Part shown: positions 44,647 to 53,362 of the stretch, piece by piece
How the letters are laid out: every line of letters begins with the position of its first letter
Numbering within the stretch: position 1 is the first letter of the stretch
NCBI GenBank assembly: GCA_020350205.1
Contig: CP070707.1
Location: forward strand, 3,317,314 to 3,370,675
DNA: 53,362 bases
Reading direction: 5' to 3'
From: a bacterium
GTDB lineage: Bacteria; Calditrichota; Calditrichia; RBG-13-44-9
The notes under the pieces: generated by a model
Told to the model about the DNA's origin: nothing
Seen by the model: the letters and a program-made list of their open reading frames with translations, nothing else
Database searches by the model: none
Position numbers and translations under genes: made by a program

Positions 44647-45051
44647 CTAAGTCCGGTCAGCCAAAATTTTAATCCACACCGTGCGGTTTCGGGGACCATC
44701 GAATTCGCAGAAATATATCCCCTGCCAGGTACCCAACAGCAGACGACTATTCTCCACTATCACGTGCAGCGAAACACCGAGCAAAGATGATTTAATATGA
44801 GCAGCTGAATTTCCTTCCATATGGTGGTAATTGTCTTGAAAAGGAATAATTTTATTGAGTTCTTTGACTATATCATGTCTCACACTTGGATCGGCATTCT
44901 CATTGATGGTGATCGCTGCCGTCGTATGAGGCACGAATATATGACACAAGCCATTCTGAATACGACTCTCTGAGACCACTCTCTGTATTTGATTTGTAAT
45001 ATCCACAAATTCTGTTTGGGATTGGGTTTGAATACGCAGGGAATATGCCAT
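44647..45051 (-). CDS. yjbQ: YjbQ family protein (UPF0047)
   Basis: The 134-residue protein matches YjbQ from end to end: the conserved GLCHIFVPHTTAAITINENADPSVRHDI segment, the HHMEGNSAAHIKSSLLG block, and the ending LLLGTWQGIYFCEFDGPRNRTVWI. YjbQ has weak thiamine-phosphate-synthase activity when overproduced; its real role is unclear. AGGTAG precedes the ATG. It is separated by 63 nt from the asnB-like gene upstream on the same strand and may be read from that transcript. Confidence 0.93.
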   Translation of the reverse strand: MAYSLRIQTQSQTEFVDITNQIQRVVSESRIQNGLCHIFVPHTTAAITINENADPSVRHDIVKELNKIIPFQDNYHHMEGNSAAHIKSSLLGVSLHVIVENSRLLLGTWQGIYFCEFDGPRNRTVWIKILADRT

Positions 45052-45114
45052 GCCACTACCTGTCTTATTTTTGGAAATAACTTTTTGGTATTCTATGTAA
45101 ATTTCATGCCTCTA

Positions 45115-46377
45115 TTACGTTTTCAGTTTTTTCTTGCGCGCGGCAGGAAATAAAATATTGTTGAGAATCAGACGGTACCCGGGGGAGTTTTTATGCAATT
45201 CCAGTTGCGTGGGTGGATCCCCGACTGCATGGGTATAGTCTTCCGGGTCATGTCCCCCGTAAAATGTATAGGTGCCTTTGCCGGAATTTCCATGAATGTA
45301 TTTCACTTCGCGACTGTTTTCCACTTCACCCATAATAATAACAGACGGTTTGATAAAATTTCGGTCGAACATGGTTGTCTGTCCCATAAAGCCCTTGATA
45401 ATCCCAACATGGTTTTGGGTAAGCATGGTGGGAACCGGATCATATTTAGCGGAAAATTCGAACAGGGTAAAATAATCGTTTTCCGGTCCCCGTAAACGTG
45501 GAGCGAAACTCGGCGGAATGTCAATATCAGAAAATTCATACACATTAGGATCGGTATACAGGGTAAAATTTTCGAATGCCAGGGATTCCTGGTAATTCAG
45601 CTTGTTCCGGTATGCCGGATCGGGGGGAGTGCCGTCAAAGGGAATATCGACAATATCAACACCGTCGGCAGCCAACGAAATATCCAGCGCATCGGTCGCG
45701 GAGCACATTGCGAATAAAAATCCACCATCCATAACATATTGTTTAATTTCCCGGGCAACGACTCCTTTGGCCTGCGGTACATTTTTAAACCCCAGCTCTG
45801 CCGCCAGTGCTTCATTGATTTGGACATCCCTGATGTACCAGGGCGCATTTCGAAAGCTGCCATAAAACTTTCCGAATTGCCCGGTGAAATCTTCATGATG
45901 GAGATGAAGCCAGTCATACTCGGGTAATTTTCCGGCAATCACTTCGGTATCATAAATTTTATCGTACTCTATTTCGGCGTAGGTGAGAGCGAGTGTGACC
46001 GCATCATCCCAGGGTTGGGTATTTGGTGGCGTGTATACTGCTATCTTGGGTGCTTTTTCCAGCAGGACCCTTTCCATATTTTGCTCTTCTATATTCGCAT
46101 ATATTTGATTGACTCCGCTGGCATTTATTTTCTCAAAATGAACCCCCCGGATCAGACACTCATTTTCAAGACCGACAAAGCTCTCGATTAAAAATGATCC
46201 CCCCCGGTAATTTAACAGCCATTCCACATTAATTCCTCTCTGAAGGGTCCAGTAGGCCACACCGTAGGATTTGAGATGGTCTGTCTGGCTAAGATCCATA
46301 GGGATGAGGATACTCTGGGCTAAACCAAGCGACATCAGAATCAGGATCAGGAGAAAAGTGTTGATGATTTTTCTCAT
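45115..46377 (-). CDS. Exported 'asparagine synthetase B'-annotated family protein
   Basis: The 420-residue exported protein (signal peptide ~1-20, ending GLAQ) is close to a very conserved Bacteroidota family that databases label 'asparagine synthetase B'. Matching parts are ILIPMDLSQTDHLKSYGVAYWTL, LNYRGGSFLIES, the IAVYTPPN block, YDWLHLHHEDFTGQFGKFY, GGFLFAMCSATD, YFTLFEFSAKYDPVPTMLTQNH and FYGGHDPEDYTH. The C-terminus SPGYRLILNNILFPAARKKK is almost invariant. No real Asn-synthetase ATP domain is present; the fold looks glutamine-amidotransferase-like, and the function is unknown. ATG 46377 overlaps the stop of the TPR gene as ATGA, so the two are coupled; a TTG 12 nt upstream is also in frame. 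Confidence 0.88.
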   Translation of the reverse strand: MRKIINTFLLILILMSLGLAQSILIPMDLSQTDHLKSYGVAYWTLQRGINVEWLLNYRGGSFLIESFVGLENECLIRGVHFEKINASGVNQIYANIEEQNMERVLLEKAPKIAVYTPPNTQPWDDAVTLALTYAEIEYDKIYDTEVIAGKLPEYDWLHLHHEDFTGQFGKFYGSFRNAPWYIRDVQINEALAAELGFKNVPQAKGVVAREIKQYVMDGGFLFAMCSATDALDISLAADGVDIVDIPFDGTPPDPAYRNKLNYQESLAFENFTLYTDPNVYEFSDIDIPPSFAPRLRGPENDYFTLFEFSAKYDPVPTMLTQNHVGIIKGFMGQTTMFDRNFIKPSVIIMGEVENSREVKYIHGNSGKGTYTFYGGHDPEDYTHAVGDPPTQLELHKNSPGYRLILNNILFPAARKKKLKT

Positions 46378-48224
46378 GGAAGTTCCCAACCTTCCTTTTC
46401 ACGTAATTGCCGCATCCGTAGTCGGCAATCCTCGGCATGGATACTATGCGGATACTTATCCAGCAAATCCCGATAGGCAAAAAACGCTTCCTGATATTTT
46501 TGAAAGTAATTTTCTAAAATCGTACCCATCAGGAAAAGAGGCTGATCTGCATAGGCTGAAATCGCGGGATCCTCCAGTGCGATTTTACTGTACTCCAGGG
46601 CAGTAACAAAATTTTCCAGATCCAGCGATAATTGACATATATCCTGATAAATTCTGGATTTGAGGGGTGCGGGTATGGTTGTCATCTCGACAAGTTCCAG
46701 CGAGATCTTCAGGGCTTCCGATTTTTTCTGCTGAAAAACGAGCAGGTCTGCCTCCGATAATTTAGATAAGATTACCTCATGTTGTTGGCTATAATTCAGA
46801 CGCATTTGTAGAGAGAGTGCATCATTTGCCACAGCTGAATTGGTCCCTTGGGAATTAATCAATTCTTGAACCAGCTGCTTGCTCATTTCCCAATTTTTCA
46901 TGTAATAACTGGTTTGTGCCTGCCATAACAATGCGTACCCCTGATAAGAGGGGTGATTCACCTGCTGAAACCTGTGCATGGCTTCTTTTAATTGACCCTT
47001 GAGGAGAAAGCATTCGCCGCTTTCAATGGTCACCAGATTGCTTAAATCTGCCGGTACATTTTTGGAGGTCATAATTTTTGAAAAGATAGAGAGGGCTCCG
47101 TCAATATCAAAATAGTAAGTTAACTGAAACATTCCCTGCAGATAGCGTAAACGGTATAGTTCAGGCTGGTTCGGAAAACGTGTACTCATAGTGTCAATCA
47201 GCTCAATAGCCTTCTCCGCATAACGCGGCTCATTGTTTTGCCGTGCTAGCTGAAATCTGCAGGATACCACACCCTGATAAGCCAGAAAATTTTGCTTGGA
47301 AGCAGGATTTTGACGAATAATAAACTGGTATGCCTTTAAGGCAACCTCATAGACAGAATCCCGTTCTGCCGCCTGGGCAAACTGCAACATCCTCAGATCG
47401 TCACCTTTTACCTGTTCCAGCTGTATGTATATGGTGAGGGCATCGCCATATCTCCGGTATCTTTGATAAAGCTGGGCCAGTAGTAGCTTGATCTCCACAG
47501 CCTGATCCGGCTCTTCAGCCCGTTTTTCCAGAATCTGTAGAAATTCTTTTTGTTGTTCTTCCGGGATCTGAAAAGCCAAAATCTGATTGAAAATAAAGCC
47601 CTGCTGCTGAGGTTGAACAGATAGATATTTCAGATAATAGTCGGTAGCCTCCATATACATCAGGCGACTTTTATACAGATTTGCGATATTCATGTAGAAA
47701 TGGGCAGCATTAGGTATTGTTTCAATCGCTTGCAGATAGATCTTAACGGCGTCATCCCACAGACGATTTTCAATGAGAGTATTGGCAACCTGGGCGTAAA
47801 TATTCAGGTTGGTGGCGTTTTGATGGAGTATTTTTTCCCACATCTGACGGGCTTCTTTTTCCATACCCTGGCGATAGAGAATATCCGCTTTCCCAATTTG
47901 AAAACGCGGATCATCCGGTTCTCGTGTTAGCATGTAACTTACCAGAGAATCTGCTTTATTCAGATCTGAGATCATCAGATAAGAACGCAACAGCCAGTCG
48001 TAATACGTATTATTCTGAGGATTTCGGATAACCAAATCCTCTAAAATGGGTATCGCAGCGGTATACCGGTTGTGATTAATGTAAGATTGAGCAGTACGAA
48101 ACTGTTGCTGGTCTCGACGTTCATTCTGTTGAGGGAGCAAAGTTTGTACCGGTGAAATCTTGTTTTGGGCATTCAGGCTTGATATTAAAATAATAATTGC
48201 ATATACAATGACTTGAAATTTCAT
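46374..48224 (-). CDS. Exported TPR-repeat protein
   Basis: The 616-residue protein has a signal peptide (~1-19, ending SLNAQ), and then helix pairs of the tetratricopeptide type through most of its length. Clear repeats are RTAQSYINHNRYTAAIPILEDLVIRNPQ, ADILYRQGMEKEARQMWEKIL, ANTLIENRLWDDAVKIYLQAIETIPN and the C-terminal YQEAFFAYRDLLDKYPHS. It probably scaffolds an envelope complex. It lies 15 nt after hemW and overlaps the asnB-like gene (ATGA), so it belongs to the lepA-lepB-hemW transcript. Partners are unknown. Confidence 0.9.
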   Translation of the reverse strand: MKFQVIVYAIIILISSLNAQNKISPVQTLLPQQNERRDQQQFRTAQSYINHNRYTAAIPILEDLVIRNPQNNTYYDWLLRSYLMISDLNKADSLVSYMLTREPDDPRFQIGKADILYRQGMEKEARQMWEKILHQNATNLNIYAQVANTLIENRLWDDAVKIYLQAIETIPNAAHFYMNIANLYKSRLMYMEATDYYLKYLSVQPQQQGFIFNQILAFQIPEEQQKEFLQILEKRAEEPDQAVEIKLLLAQLYQRYRRYGDALTIYIQLEQVKGDDLRMLQFAQAAERDSVYEVALKAYQFIIRQNPASKQNFLAYQGVVSCRFQLARQNNEPRYAEKAIELIDTMSTRFPNQPELYRLRYLQGMFQLTYYFDIDGALSIFSKIMTSKNVPADLSNLVTIESGECFLLKGQLKEAMHRFQQVNHPSYQGYALLWQAQTSYYMKNWEMSKQLVQELINSQGTNSAVANDALSLQMRLNYSQQHEVILSKLSEADLLVFQQKKSEALKISLELVEMTTIPAPLKSRIYQDICQLSLDLENFVTALEYSKIALEDPAISAYADQPLFLMGTILENYFQKYQEAFFAYRDLLDKYPHSIHAEDCRLRMRQLREKEGWELP

Positions 48225-48239
48225 ACCATCAGCTTGTGT

Positions 48240-49376
48240 TTAGAATGAACTGACAATTTCATCGGCCAGAAGCCAACCTCGTTTCGATAAACGCACAAAA
48301 TCGCCCTCCTGTTCCATCAGACCGGATGAAAAGAAGGGTTGTAACCTCTCCTGATAGGTGTTCCAAAAATCTTTCTCGAAGTGCTGTTGATAGTCAAGTT
48401 TATTTAAACCGTTCCGTAAACGCAAATGTAGAAATATATATTCAAACTCCAGGGTTTGAGAAGAAAGATTTTCCCGCTGGGCTACCGGCAATTTGCCCTG
48501 ATTCAGATTTTTTACATAGGCAGCTAATGTTTGAACATTTCTCCAGCGACAGGGGGATTGGAATGAATGTGCCGAAGGACCGAATCCGATATATGGCACA
48601 TGATTCCAGTATTTCATATTATGTCGGCATTGCCAGCGTTTTTCTCTTGTAAAATTTGATATTTCATAGGCAAAATAACCAGCACCATCCAGAATTTCGA
48701 TGGTCATTTCATAATAATCTGCTTCCTGATCGGAATTGAGCGGAGAAAATTCGCCTTTTTGAAATCTTCGGTAAAATTTTGTATTCGGCTCCAGAATGAG
48801 GGTATAGCAAGAGATGTGTTCAGGTTGTAGTGTGATCACCTGCTCCAGAGAGTCTCGAAACCTGTCCTTGCTCAGATGGGGAAAAGCGGTCATCAGGTCA
48901 ATATTTATGTTTTCAAATCCTGCTTTCCGCGATGCCTCAAAATTTTTGATAATATCTTCAACACTGTGGATACGTTCCAAAAAGGACAGATCGCTTTGGT
49001 GAAAGGACTGTGCGCCCAGGCTCAGGCGATTGAAACCCAAATTCCGGAGAAAGGATGACTTCACAAAATCCAGAGTTCCCGGGTTTGCTTCGATGGTAAA
49101 TTCTCCCTCTGATTGGATATTAAAATGCTTGTGTATACAATGCCAGATAGTTTGCAGTTGTGAGATATTTAAGAGGGAGGGAGTTCCGCCCCCAACATAA
49201 ATAGTGTCAAAGCGTTGAGAGGCGTATGCCGGGGCGGTTAGCTGGATTTCCGAGACCAGTGCATTCACAAATTCATCTATCGAATCCAGACGGGTGATGG
49301 AGTAAAAATCACAATATCCGCACTTTTTAACACAAAAGGGGATATGGACATATATCCCCGCTAACGGATCACGCAT
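48240..49376 (-). CDS. hemW: HemW-type radical SAM protein (heme chaperone)
   Basis: The 378-residue protein begins MRDPLAGIYVHIPFCVKKC, with the radical-SAM cluster motif CX3CX2C at Cys15, Cys19 and Cys22. FDTIYVGGGTPSLL, EFTIEANPG, NRLSLGAQSF and the HemW C-terminal domain (CRHNMKYWNHVPYIGFGPSAHSF) follow. HemW proteins were long called coproporphyrinogen oxidase-like but bind and deliver heme. Start ATG 49376 shares one base with the lepB stop (TAATG). A longer open frame upstream lies in lepB and is not used. Confidence 0.94.
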   Translation of the reverse strand: MRDPLAGIYVHIPFCVKKCGYCDFYSITRLDSIDEFVNALVSEIQLTAPAYASQRFDTIYVGGGTPSLLNISQLQTIWHCIHKHFNIQSEGEFTIEANPGTLDFVKSSFLRNLGFNRLSLGAQSFHQSDLSFLERIHSVEDIIKNFEASRKAGFENINIDLMTAFPHLSKDRFRDSLEQVITLQPEHISCYTLILEPNTKFYRRFQKGEFSPLNSDQEADYYEMTIEILDGAGYFAYEISNFTREKRWQCRHNMKYWNHVPYIGFGPSAHSFQSPCRWRNVQTLAAYVKNLNQGKLPVAQRENLSSQTLEFEYIFLHLRLRNGLNKLDYQQHFEKDFWNTYQERLQPFFSSGLMEQEGDFVRLSKRGWLLADEIVSSF

Positions 49377-50101
49377 TACCGTATAACCATGGCTAACCGG
49401 TTCCAACGGATTTTGCTGGTGAGACGATAGGCAGGCAGATGCGAATTCCAAGAGAGATATATAATCAGGGGTTTTCCCACAATATTCTCCGGTGGAACAA
49501 ATCCCCAATCCCGGCTGTCTGAACTGTTATCCCGGTTATCTCCCATCATAAAATAATGATGGGGTGGAATAGTGAGAGGACCAAAATTATCCCGGCTGCC
49601 AAGGTCCGGTTGAAAAATAGGGTAATTTTGATTATACCGACTAAAAACATTGGGATCGGAGTGCTTTAATTTTGGAGGAATGGGGAAGGCTTCTCCATCC
49701 ACGAATAGTTTTTTATTTACAATTTCAACACTTTGACCGCCGATGCCAACGCACCTTTTGATATATTCATAATGTGGATCTTCCCGATATCTTCCTAGTC
49801 GGGGATCCCAGGGATAGCGGAAAACCACGATATCATTTTGTTTAGGAGGTGCAATCCGGGGGAACCGGAACCAGGGAACATCGAACCCGAAATCGGTAAA
49901 TGGAATTCCAATCCAGTTGGGTGTCTGTGCCCCGTAGTAAAATTTATTGACCAACAGAAAATCTCCCACCAGCAGGGTATCTTCCATTGAACTGGTTGGA
50001 ATTTTATAGGCTGCGATGACGAATTGGCGTAACACCAGCGCCGCGACAATGGCAATTAAGATTGCCTGAACGGATTCCCAATGTTTATTTTTTACTGTCA
50101 A
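49376..50101 (-). CDS. lepB: Signal peptidase I
   Basis: The 241-residue inner-membrane peptidase has one N-terminal span (~12-31). The catalytic Ser38 lies in IPTSSMEDTL and the general-base Lys115 in YIKRCVGIGG. The box E motif MGDNRDNSSDSRDWGFV and the C-terminal IVGKPLIIYLSW follow. It removes signal peptides from Sec-exported proteins. The start is a TTG at 50101 with AAAGGAGA 8 nt upstream; no ATG lies near the conserved N-terminus. It is coupled to hemW by the TAATG overlap. Confidence 0.95.
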   Translation of the reverse strand: MTVKNKHWESVQAILIAIVAALVLRQFVIAAYKIPTSSMEDTLLVGDFLLVNKFYYGAQTPNWIGIPFTDFGFDVPWFRFPRIAPPKQNDIVVFRYPWDPRLGRYREDPHYEYIKRCVGIGGQSVEIVNKKLFVDGEAFPIPPKLKHSDPNVFSRYNQNYPIFQPDLGSRDNFGPLTIPPHHYFMMGDNRDNSSDSRDWGFVPPENIVGKPLIIYLSWNSHLPAYRLTSKIRWNRLAMVIR

Positions 50102-50408
50102 TTAATTTTCTCCTTTAAGATGATCACTAATTATATGATGTTTATCGCTTTATACAAACCTAAAGTTTCACTTGTTTAAAATTATCATAACGCCGGTTGA
50201 ATATACAAGTTCCTTTTCATTATTTGGGTACTGTCACATAATAACCCGAATTTATAATATAACCTATTATTCCTCAGGCTCTTACAATTCGATATTCGGT
50301 GTTCATCATTCGAATCTCAATCTTCATTATTTTCAAAATTGCCCTCTCCCTCTCCAGAACTCCATATATTTATATTAGTTCTCCTTTATTTTGACCTACG
50401 CACCTTCC
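50102..50408. repeat. Intergenic, 307 nt, with an ATTCGAT-class heptamer array
   Basis: No gene is seen between lepB and lepA. Bases 50286-50334 form seven 7-bp units (AATTCGA, TATTCGG, TGTTCAT, CATTCGA and degenerate units). The first four share a nearly identical 22-nt core with the array at 20954-20995. The promoter of lepB may lie close to 50120. Confidence 0.75.
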
Positions 50409-52205
50409 TCAATCTGCTGCCAGCACCGCCAAAAAAGCCTCCTGGGGAATCTCAACCCGACCCACCTGTTTCATGCGCTTTTTTCCTTCTTTTTGCTTTT
50501 CAAGTAATTTACGTTTCCGGGTAACGTCACCCCCATAGCATTTTGCCAGGACATTTTTCCGCAATGCCTGTACAGATTCCCGGGCGATTACCTTGTGTCC
50601 AATACTGGCCTGGATAACCACCTCAAACATCTGGCGGGGGATTAATTTTCGCAGTTTGGTGCATAGAGTACGACCCTGATCATAGGCCCGGTCTTTATGG
50701 ACAATAGTGGACAGCGCATCCAGTGGTTCTCCGTTGATCAGAATATCCAGTTTTACCAGTTTGGCCTCCCGGTAACCGGCAAATTCGTAATCCAGTGATG
50801 CATACCCTCTGGAAACTGACTTCAATTTATCAAAAAAATCAAAGATGACTTCCGATAGAGGAAATTCATATTCAATATCAGCCCGGGAGGGATCGATATA
50901 GGAGGTGTTTTTCAGAATTCCACGTCTTTCATTGGAAATTTTCATGACATTTCCAATATACTCCGGCGGCGTTACTATTTGTGCTTTAATATAAGGTTCT
51001 TCTATTTTATTGATGCGTACGCTTTCCGGCATTTTGGTGGGATTCTCAATGGTAAGAATATTTCCATCGGTCATGTGAACCTGATATACCACGTTCGGCG
51101 TGGTTACGATGATATTCTGATCGAATTCACGCTCCAGCCGTTCCTGCACGATTTCCATGTGCAGGAGCCCCAAAAATCCCACCCGAAAACCAAAACCCAG
51201 GGCGGTAGATGTTTCAGGTTCATACTGAAGGGCCGAATCATTTAAAACCAGTTTTTCCAGAGCAGTTCGTAAATCTTCAAAATCCTGATTATTTACCGGG
51301 TAGATACCACTGTAGACCATGGGCTTAACCGCCCGGTATCCCGGTAATGGTCTTTCAGCACCCTGTTTCAGATGGGTGACAGTATCTCCCACCCGGATAT
51401 CCCGCACCTCCTTGGCACCGCAGATCAAATATCCAACTTCTCCGGTGTGTAAAGTATTGCGTTTGACCCGTTTTAAGCGCAGCGTTCCTACTTCTTCAAC
51501 TTCGAAAGATTCTTTGGTGGCGAAGAATCTTATTTTGTCTCCAACGGCAATGGATCCCTCATAAACGCGAATTAATGCGACCACACCCCGGTAATTGTCG
51601 AAGCTGGAGTCAAAAATAAGCGCTTGCAAGGGCTGATCCTTTTTACCTGCCGGGGGAGGAATTCGGTTAATGATGGCGTCAACAACTTCCTCAGTACCCA
51701 GACCTGTTTTTGCACTGGTCAGAATGATTTCCGATTCATCACATCCGATCAGCTCCATGATCTGATGTTTTACCACTTCCACCTGGGCACTGGGAAGGTC
51801 TATCTTGTTGATGATGGGAATGATAACCAGGTCATTTTCCACCGCATGATATAAATTACTGATGGTTTGAGCCTCAACACCCTGTGCAGCATCCACCAGG
51901 AGCAGCGCTCCTTCAGCTGCTGCCAGACTGCGCGAAACTTCATAGCTGAAATCCACATGACCTGGCGTATCGATCAGGTTGAATATGTAGTCTTTTCCAT
52001 TGGTATGTTTATAATCCATCCGGATAAAGTGGGCCTTGATGGTAATTCCCCGTTCCCTCTCCAGGTCCATGGCATCCAGGACCTGTTCTTTTTGCTCCCG
52101 CTTGGTAAGGGTATGGGTATACTCCAGAAGGCGGTCCGCCAGAGTGGACTTACCATGGTCTATATGGGCGATGATACAGAAGTTTCGGATATTGTTAATG
52201 CTCAT
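50409..52205 (-). CDS. lepA: Elongation factor 4 (LepA)
   Basis: The 598-residue GTPase has G1 AHIDHGKST (13-21), [19 protein letters not shown] and NKID. The LepA-specific parts are [23 protein letters not shown] and the C-terminal [23 protein letters not shown]. LepA back-translocates or aids ribosomes under stress and in initiation. I use ATG 52205 (MSINNIRNF). An in-frame TTG 30 nt upstream adds [10 protein letters not shown], which is not conserved. It is the first gene of the minus-strand unit, with lepB following after about 300 nt of intergenic sequence. Confidence 0.97.
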   Translation of the reverse strand: MSINNIRNFCIIAHIDHGKSTLADRLLEYTHTLTKREQKEQVLDAMDLERERGITIKAHFIRMDYKHTNGKDYIFNLIDTPGHVDFSYEVSRSLAAAEGALLLVDAAQGVEAQTISNLYHAVENDLVIIPIINKIDLPSAQVEVVKHQIMELIGCDESEIILTSAKTGLGTEEVVDAIINRIPPPAGKKDQPLQALIFDSSFDNYRGVVALIRVYEGSIAVGDKIRFFATKESFEVEEVGTLRLKRVKRNTLHTGEVGYLICGAKEVRDIRVGDTVTHLKQGAERPLPGYRAVKPMVYSGIYPVNNQDFEDLRTALEKLVLNDSALQYEPETSTALGFGFRVGFLGLLHMEIVQERLEREFDQNIIVTTPNVVYQVHMTDGNILTIENPTKMPESVRINKIEEPYIKAQIVTPPEYIGNVMKISNERRGILKNTSYIDPSRADIEYEFPLSEVIFDFFDKLKSVSRGYASLDYEFAGYREAKLVKLDILINGEPLDALSTIVHKDRAYDQGRTLCTKLRKLIPRQMFEVVIQASIGHKVIARESVQALRKNVLAKCYGGDVTRKRKLLEKQKEGKKRMKQVGRVEIPQEAFLAVLAAD

Positions 52206-52345
52206 TTTGGCTCGTTTCAGAAAATAAACCTGCAAATTTACAGCATTTACGCGGCGATGTCAATTTATATAAGCCAAAACAGGCAAACCTTGTTAATTTT
52301 TGCAAAGTAAAACCAAGTCCAATTTATATCTATATCAAAAAAGTG

Positions 52346-53362
52346 CTAATATTTCATGATTGCCTTGAGTACTTCTGTACCTGCAATCAGATTGGCGCCG
52401 TCATGCCGGGAAGAGTTCATAAGAATGATGGTTCCGGTAGAGGCGTTACTGTTAAAGCCGATGTATGCCGAATATCCGTTGGTATTCCCACCCCCGTAAA
52501 TGATGGTTTGTCCATCATCTAATTGCAGTATAAACCAGGCCAATCCCTGTTCTCCCATCGATCCCTGATGCATCACTGGTTGATGGGTTAGGTCCATGGC
52601 GTCCCTTAATGGAGTATCAATTAAACCCAGATTAGCCTCGAGATACAGAAACATGTCATTCAAAGATGATTTGATAAAACCAGCTCCCTGAAACATATCC
52701 CCGGCATACCAGTTGGGGACAATTTCCAGGTTCTCGTCGTGACCCAGGGCCAGATTGACCCGCTGCTGATTGGTAAGAAACAGGGAGCTGTTATTCATGC
52801 CCAGTTCATCAAATATATCGCGTTGCAGCACCGTTTGATAGGAACTCCCGTCCACCAGTCCGATGATGTGACCCAGTAAACCCATACCTGTATTGGAATA
52901 AGACCACCAGGTACCAGGAGTAAATTCCAGTTCACAATGTTGAGTCAAATAATCGTATACATCGTCGGTAGTATAGACCGAATATGGATTGAGAGGATCG
53001 TATTCCCCGGGCAATGGATAACCGGGATCTCGTTGCGGACTCCTGGGAATGCCGGAGGTGTGGGTGGCCAGATGCACCATTCTAATTTGAACGCCATCCT
53101 GGGAAGGTAGCGTGACTCGACTCGCCGGGAGATAATGGGCCACGGTATCATCAGTAAATTGACCGTTTAAATATATATTGGCCAAGAGAATGGTGGTAAA
53201 TGTTTTGGTGATGGAACCAATCTCGAAGATGGTATTGGCATCCGGTGCATCTGCCCCTTGAATTGATTTGGCACCGTAGGTAAATACCTGACGTTTTTGT
53301 TGTTTGTCGATGATTCCAATGACGCCTCCCACTTTGATGTGATTTTTGGCAATGGCATCAAT
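52346..53362 (-). CDS. Serine hydrolase, class C beta-lactamase fold (N-terminus outside window)
   Basis: The frame is open to the window end, so the first part is missing; 338 residues are visible. The visible part has the three motifs of the AmpC/beta-lactamase-like family: SXXK in EIGSITKTF (Ser50, Lys53 of the visible part), YSN at 155-157 in WWSYSNTGMG, and a GGG.T.GYS segment near 283 in place of HTG/KTG. It is therefore a penicillin-binding-type serine hydrolase, perhaps a D,D-peptidase or esterase; resistance activity should not be assumed. It lies upstream of lepA with a 140-nt gap. Confidence 0.93.
   Translation of the reverse strand: MDAIAKNHIKVGGVIGIIDKQQKRQVFTYGAKSIQGADAPDANTIFEIGSITKTFTTILLANIYLNGQFTDDTVAHYLPASRVTLPSQDGVQIRMVHLATHTSGIPRSPQRDPGYPLPGEYDPLNPYSVYTTDDVYDYLTQHCELEFTPGTWWSYSNTGMGLLGHIIGLVDGSSYQTVLQRDIFDELGMNNSSLFLTNQQRVNLALGHDENLEIVPNWYAGDMFQGAGFIKSSLNDMFLYLEANLGLIDTPLRDAMDLTHQPVMHQGSMGEQGLAWFILQLDDGQTIIYGGGNTNGYSAYIGFNSNASTGTIILMNSSRHDGANLIAGTEVLKAIMKY

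Noticed and set aside
45115..46377. True asparagine synthetase
   Set aside because: It has a signal peptide and no ATP-pyrophosphatase domain. The label comes from database inheritance.
52346..53362. Antibiotic-resistance beta-lactamase
   Set aside because: The SXXK and YXN motifs define a broad serine-hydrolase family in which most members are peptidases or esterases; nothing shows beta-lactam hydrolysis.

Overview
The window comes from a Gram-negative bacterium, most likely of the FCB (Fibrobacterota-Chlorobiota-Bacteroidota) superphylum or a sister phylum such as Marinimicrobia or Calditrichota. The evidence is a TonB-dependent receptor with a carboxypeptidase-like regulatory domain, several outer-membrane barrels, a PorX-type response regulator with a PglZ domain directly upstream of tsaE, two DUF3857/transglutaminase proteins, and a secreted protein of the Bacteroidota-type 'asparagine synthetase B' family. 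GC looks moderate (low-to-mid forties by eye). No phage, plasmid, transposase or CRISPR array is visible. The species cannot be named from the sequence.

Layout. 1-1080: 3' part of a DUF5916-like barrel protein and its terminator. 1.1-9.1 kb, mostly minus strand: TfoX-N and DUF2461 proteins, a royal-jelly/yellow-like lipoprotein with a membrane protein, a membrane-anchored AraC regulator and a TonB receptor. 10.0-17.0 kb, plus strand: an SDR oxidoreductase, then a probable envelope export cluster (outer-membrane barrel, ABC ATPase, two FtsX-type permeases, LolA-like periplasmic protein) interrupted by a four-helix-bundle (S23/IVS-type) gene. 17.0-23.4 kb: FadL-like barrel, Gly/Ala-rich exported protein, lipoprotein MsrA, a terpenoid-cyclase-fold protein, an aldo/keto-reductase-fold protein without its catalytic residues, and a VOC protein. 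23.6-34.2 kb, plus strand: aminotransferase, nitrilase-family amidase, then the tight run porX-tsaE-tsaB-rimI-accD-surE-guaA-glmS (signalling, tRNA t6A modification, fatty-acid, purine and amino-sugar synthesis). 34.4-44.6 kb: tRNA-Leu(CAG), MATE/ANKH-like transporter, deoxyribosyltransferase-like protein, M49-like peptidase, YqiA-like esterase, cold-shock protein, TauE/SafE permease and two tandem DUF3857 proteins. 44.6-53.4 kb, minus strand: yjbQ, the chain lepA-lepB-hemW-TPR-'asnB-like' with overlapping starts and stops, and a class C beta-lactamase-fold serine hydrolase cut by the window end.

The most unusual signal lies between genes. Many intergenic spaces carry arrays with an exact 7-bp period. 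There are several unrelated heptamer classes (GAATKRA, TACTTCT, ATTCGAT, GATTAAA), and most arrays begin within a few bases of a stop codon. Four such arrays lie within 4 kb around the export cluster, two of them in inverted orientation on either side of the four-helix-bundle gene. A second intergenic family consists of imperfect palindromes with TCATTCTGA/GGGATCT-like ends. A diverged copy of the tRNA-Leu 3' end with its flanking heptamers lies about 195 bp from the intact tRNA.
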